Positions 60,976 through 64,000 of a DNA stretch of 64,000 bases are shown here, one piece after another. The position numbers and the translations under genes are program-made. The notes beneath the pieces were generated by a model. The model was given only the letters and a program-made list of their open reading frames with translations, did no database searches and had not been told where the DNA came from. Position 1 is the first letter of the stretch. Every line of letters begins with the position of its first letter. The stretch lies in NCBI GenBank assembly GCA_963576735.1, contig OY755171.1:18822182-18886181 (forward strand). Reading direction: 5' to 3'. Origin of the DNA: Bedellia somnulentella (taxonomy: Eukaryota > Arthropoda > Insecta > Lepidoptera > Bedelliidae).

Positions 60976-63641
60976 CTGGAACAATAAAAAGTAGATATAT
61001 TTAATTAAAAAATATATTTATTATGACTGCCTCCGTGGTGTAGCGGTTAAGCGCTTGGTTTCAAGTACGGAGGTCTCGGGTTCGATTCCCGAGGGGTGGT
61101 AACCTTACAAAGGGTCTAGCAGGCTAAGGGAACAAGATTGGCCCCCGAAGCCGATCTTGCTGATTTTTATGGTGGTGCACCGGTTTCAGCCACGGTTACT
61201 GTGTGACAAAAATCAGCCCTCGATCTTCTTTTGTTTTAGGGATTTTTGACATTTACCAAATCATCAAGGTATTTTTTAAACTTATATTATTTTAGATAAA
61301 CTACGCAAGCTAGAACCACCAAACCAAATCACGATAAACGAGAATAAAATGAACTTTTAATCGCATGTTTTTATGGGGGGCCTACCAATAGTACTTCAGT
61401 CAAAAAATCATAGTTTATTTTTTTTAGTACATTTTTTGACGTTTGCCGCGGAGGTACACCCATTTTTTTCTATGCACTTGTACATGTCTTTAGTAGCTCT
61501 TTTTGAGATTTTTTCATACATATATGGGCTGTGAGTGAGTGAGTGATGTATTTAGGTATGGAAAATAACATTTTGATTTGGAAAGACTGACTTACTTTTC
61601 TTTGAAATATGGTCATAATTTAGTTTAGGGTGATTTTACCACCTTTTTCCCACTCGACTTCGAAAAGTGGCTTAGGAATAATGCCGAAGATCTGGTAACC
61701 CCTTTATAGCCGTTAGTATAGTAAGGTAGGCAACTGAAAGAGATGCTTCCAAGAGCCTTTAAATGGTAGGGGCAAAGTTAAATATTATTAATTGCATTTA
61801 ACCGTTACTTTAATAGCATTAACTCTCAAATAATGGGTATTATTAATTTTGTTAAGATTAAAAGCATTCCATGTAGTGTTTTCTACACATACATACATAC
61901 ATATACTCACGGCTATTAATCCCTAGAAGGGGTAGCCAGAGCTAAGGAATTAGAAATTCCCCAGCCACTTTTGGAAGATGCGTGGGGAAAAGATGGTAAA
62001 ATAAAGGTTGTTGGTGATGGGTCTCCAACCGCATCGCCCGAAAATCCCTTAAAAAGCCCCAATACCGTTAGTCGCCTCTTGCGTACACCCACCGGAAGAA
62101 ATGGGGTAGTGCTATATTTGTACAATATGCTGATGCAACACCTATTAGCTGGATTTATCATGTATTTTTGTTTTTTTATAATAGAAAGATAGAAAAAGGA
62201 ATGTTGAGATGGTTTGGGCACATAGAGGATGGATGATAGAAAATTGGTAAAAGGGATCTATAGAGCTAGTGTGGATGGTAATGTTAGTAGAGGACGACCA
62301 CGGAGAACACACTTGGACCAAATTGAGAGTGTGCTCAAAAAGGCTGGCGTCCGAAGTATGAAGAATAAAAGAGCATGTATGAAAAGATTGATGGACGTAA
62401 AATAAGCTAGAGAGGTTTGTCAGGATCGTACGAAGTGGCGATCAATAGTCTCTGCCTACCCCAATGGGAACTAATGGCGTGAGTATATGTATGTATGTAT
62501 GTATATTATATAACTTTATAACAGTTGCTTTTTTTATTGCGGGCCAGCCGTAGCCATAAGTCTAAATTGTTTCAATCTTATTAACACCAAGTAATACATA
62601 CCCGTGCCACAAGTATTTCAGACAGCTTTCCTTCAGAATCTTCTTGAGATGATGAAGAATACTTTGAATATTTCTTTGGCCGCTGAGCACCTTCCGCGCT
62701 TTGTTCCTCCTCTCTGATTGCTGCTTCTGAGTTTCTTAATAATCTGTACAAATATGTTTCTTTATACATACATATACTCACGGCTATAAATCCCTAGATG
62801 GGGTAGCCAGAGCTAAGGAATCAGAAATTCCTCAGCCACTTTTTGGAAAGTTAAGTGGGGAAATGATGGTAAAATAAAGGTTGTTGGTGATGGGTCTCCA
62901 ACCGCATCGCCCAAAAATCCCTTAAAAGCCCCAACACCGTTAGTCGCCTCTTACGTACACCCATCGGTAGAAACGGGGCAGTGCTATTCTAAGCCGACAC
63001 TACACGGCGTTACACATATGTTTCTTTATAAAGAATCAAAAGAAAATTGATAAAGATCTCTACATAATACTAGGGGAATACGTAGTAGTAATACGTAGGA
63101 AACTCTACCGGCTCTCGCACAGAGAATCATGAGGTTGTGGTTACTGTTTTTTTTAATATCTAAGGTTTTTATCAACCGTTGCTCATCCCTTATGTTTCTT
63201 TCTTATGATAGTATTTTCTAAGATTTTTGCACATTATAATTGAAACAACTATTGATTTTCGGATATTTTAATCGCGTGTTATTACATTATTTTTAAGATT
63301 GAAATATCCGAAAATCAATAGATCTTTTATGATGTTTCGAAGCATATTCACTACATACAAACAAACCCGCAAAAATATTTATTTCGCCACAATTATGAAG
63401 CCACTTGACACTATAGCTCAATTGGCAGATCGACGGGGGCGTATACCCGGAGGTTGTGGGTTCGATCCCCGCTGGTGTCGAAATTTTTCTTTCCTTTATT
63501 TATTAGAAATAACTATAGATTTACCGAATAAAAAAAACATACCTAGTAATCTGGAATATCCCCTGCTGTATAATGGTGTCGAGCTCAACTTCCATTTCGC
63601 GAACCAACTTCACATCCGGGAACATGTCGGGGAAACGATAA
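60871..63641 (-). CDS. unrecognised gene, last three exons
   Basis: Three minus-strand exons agree in phase and splice signals: 63641-63543 (one base, then YRFPDMFPDVKLVREMEVEL and GIFQIT), 62743-62602 (LLRNSEAAIREEEQSAEGAQ ... SEGKLSEILVAR) and 60975-60871 (GLITPQMLKKLQNELTSEAK ... RNKRK, TGA). Together they give a 114-residue C-terminus that is helical and charged, with a Ser-rich segment and a basic end (RRKKPVIRNKRK) that could be a nuclear localisation signal. AATAAA on the minus strand at 60848-60843 follows the stop. The 5' exons lie beyond the window. I do not recognise the protein. Both introns are filled with SINE A, SINE E/F and LINE B copies. Confidence 0.7.
61026..61103 (+). repeat. 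tRNA-like head of SINE family F
   Basis: GCCTCCGTGGTGTAGCGG and GGTCTCGGGTTCGATTCCCG fit A and B boxes; it is nearly identical to the head at 49141-49212. A true tRNA gene is unlikely because the acceptor arms do not close and the same head begins a SINE elsewhere. Confidence 0.6.
61104..61886. other. intron sequence with a SINE A remnant
   Basis: A weak SINE A 3' part (CCCACTCGACTTCGAAAAGT ... TTATAGCCGTTAGTATAG) lies at about 61632-61722. The 100 bp after the tRNA-like head may be SINE body. Confidence 0.45.
61887..62114 (-). repeat. SINE family A, lacking the first 25 bp
   Basis: Near-consensus; ends at GGGGTAGTGCTATA. Confidence 0.85.
62186..62504 (+). mobile_element. LINE family B 3' end (longest copy)
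   Basis: Encodes the C-terminal region of a non-LTR reverse transcriptase, with LKKAGVRSMKNKRACMKRLM and DRTKWRSIVSAYPNGN preserved and a frame break and one stop in the remainder. It ends GCGTGAGTATATGTATG and (TATG)n. By its WRSIVSAYP-type end I take it for an RTE- or CR1-like LINE; the clade is not certain. Confidence 0.8.
62602..62743 (-). CDS. penultimate exon of the unrecognised gene
   Basis: Acceptor ATATTTGTACAG and donor CGG/GTATGT; completes an Arg codon from the previous exon. Confidence 0.72.
62764..63008 (-). repeat. SINE family A, full length
   Basis: Near-consensus; its tail lies 21 bp upstream of the penultimate exon on the minus strand. Confidence 0.85.
63209..63290 (-). 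repeat. repeat shared with 31097-31170
   Basis: CAACTATTGATTTTCGGATA, then TTTTAATCGCGTGTTATTAC, is the exact inverse of the block at 31097-31150; AAATATCCGAAAATCAATAG follows directly as a local fold-back. Confidence 0.6.
63406..63512 (+). repeat. SINE family E with tRNA-like head
   Basis: ATAGCTCAATTGGCAGATCG and GTGGGTTCGATCCCCGC are A- and B-box-like; GACAC at the left pairs with GTGTC at the right as an acceptor stem. The family tail GAAATTTTTCTTTCC follows at once. The anticodon stem is imperfect, so I treat it as a SINE head rather than a tRNA gene. Confidence 0.6.
63543..63641 (-). CDS. third-last exon of the unrecognised gene
   Basis: Acceptor ATTTCCACAG, donor ACTAG/GTATGT; phases fit the next exon. 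Confidence 0.68.
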
Positions 63642-63669
63642 CTGTGGAAATAATAAAGCTTAATAAAAT

Positions 63670-63914
63670 GCCGTGTAGTGTCGGCTTAGAATAGCACTAC
63701 CCCATTTCTTCCGGTGGGTGCACGTAAGAGGCGACTAACGGTATTGGGGCTTTAAACGGATTTTTGGGCGATGCGGTTGGAGACCCATCACCAACAACCT
63801 TTATATTACCATCTTTTCCCCACTAAAATTTCCAAAAGTGGCTGAGGAATTTTTAATTCATTAGCTCTGGCTACCCCTTCAGGGATCTATAGCCGTGAGT
63901 ATATGTATGTATGT
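63670..63914 (+). repeat. SINE family A, full length
   Basis: Near-consensus, ending in (TATG)n, in the intron upstream of the third-last exon. Confidence 0.85.
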
Positions 63915-64000
63915 TAATAAAATTTGTCTTGAATAATACCGCAAATCGAACCCATTTCAAACTTTTATCTATCCTTGTAGTTTAATAGGATAATGTGTCT

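Noticed and set aside
63406..63480. Possible genuine tRNA gene (also 61026-61103, 49288-49363 and 29142-29214)
   Set aside because: A and B boxes are good, but the anticodon arms are weak, and the first two are followed by or shared with SINE bodies found elsewhere. A tRNAscan-SE covariance score would settle it.

Overview
The window looks like nuclear DNA of a moth or butterfly. It is AT-rich, its genes are split by small introns with GT/AG borders, and it is crowded with repeat types common in Lepidoptera: tRNA-headed SINEs, a SINE/LINE pair ending in (TATG)n, Helitron-like elements, foldback elements and MITEs. Nothing in it is prokaryotic. I assigned everything by eye, without database searches.

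Layout. 1-6200 is repeat-rich intergenic DNA. 6205-18362 is a Helitron-like element split by a 9,396 bp DNA element (7217-16612) that has 16 bp terminal inverted repeats and a 3 bp CTG target duplication. The only long reading frame inside it is an intact 966-codon reverse transcriptase with an R2-type endonuclease-like C-terminus (8425-11325). 18363-21697 is repeats. 21698-24877 is an inverted sister copy of the Helitron that preserves the empty target site of the 9.4 kb element. A short CpG-rich segment at 28.5-28.8 kb looks like a bidirectional promoter. 29-38 kb is repeats, including a piggyBac remnant broken by a Helitron and a non-autonomous hAT-like element.

Host genes. Tada1 (SAGA adapter, 4 exons, +) lies at 38117-42224. 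Convergent to it, a two-Ig-domain type I membrane protein (-) runs from 54212 to 43605 with about 8 kb of repeat-filled introns and probably one small exon I could not find. The last three exons of an unrecognised gene (-) lie at 63641-60871; its 5' part is outside the window. Between the last two, 57129-59331 is a TIR-bounded element carrying a decayed Cys-rich gene.

The host genes are unrelated in function. The main interest is the mobile DNA: a reverse transcriptase as the sole gene of a TIR element, nested in a Helitron whose second copy shows the site before insertion, and a SINE that shares its 3' end with a LINE.
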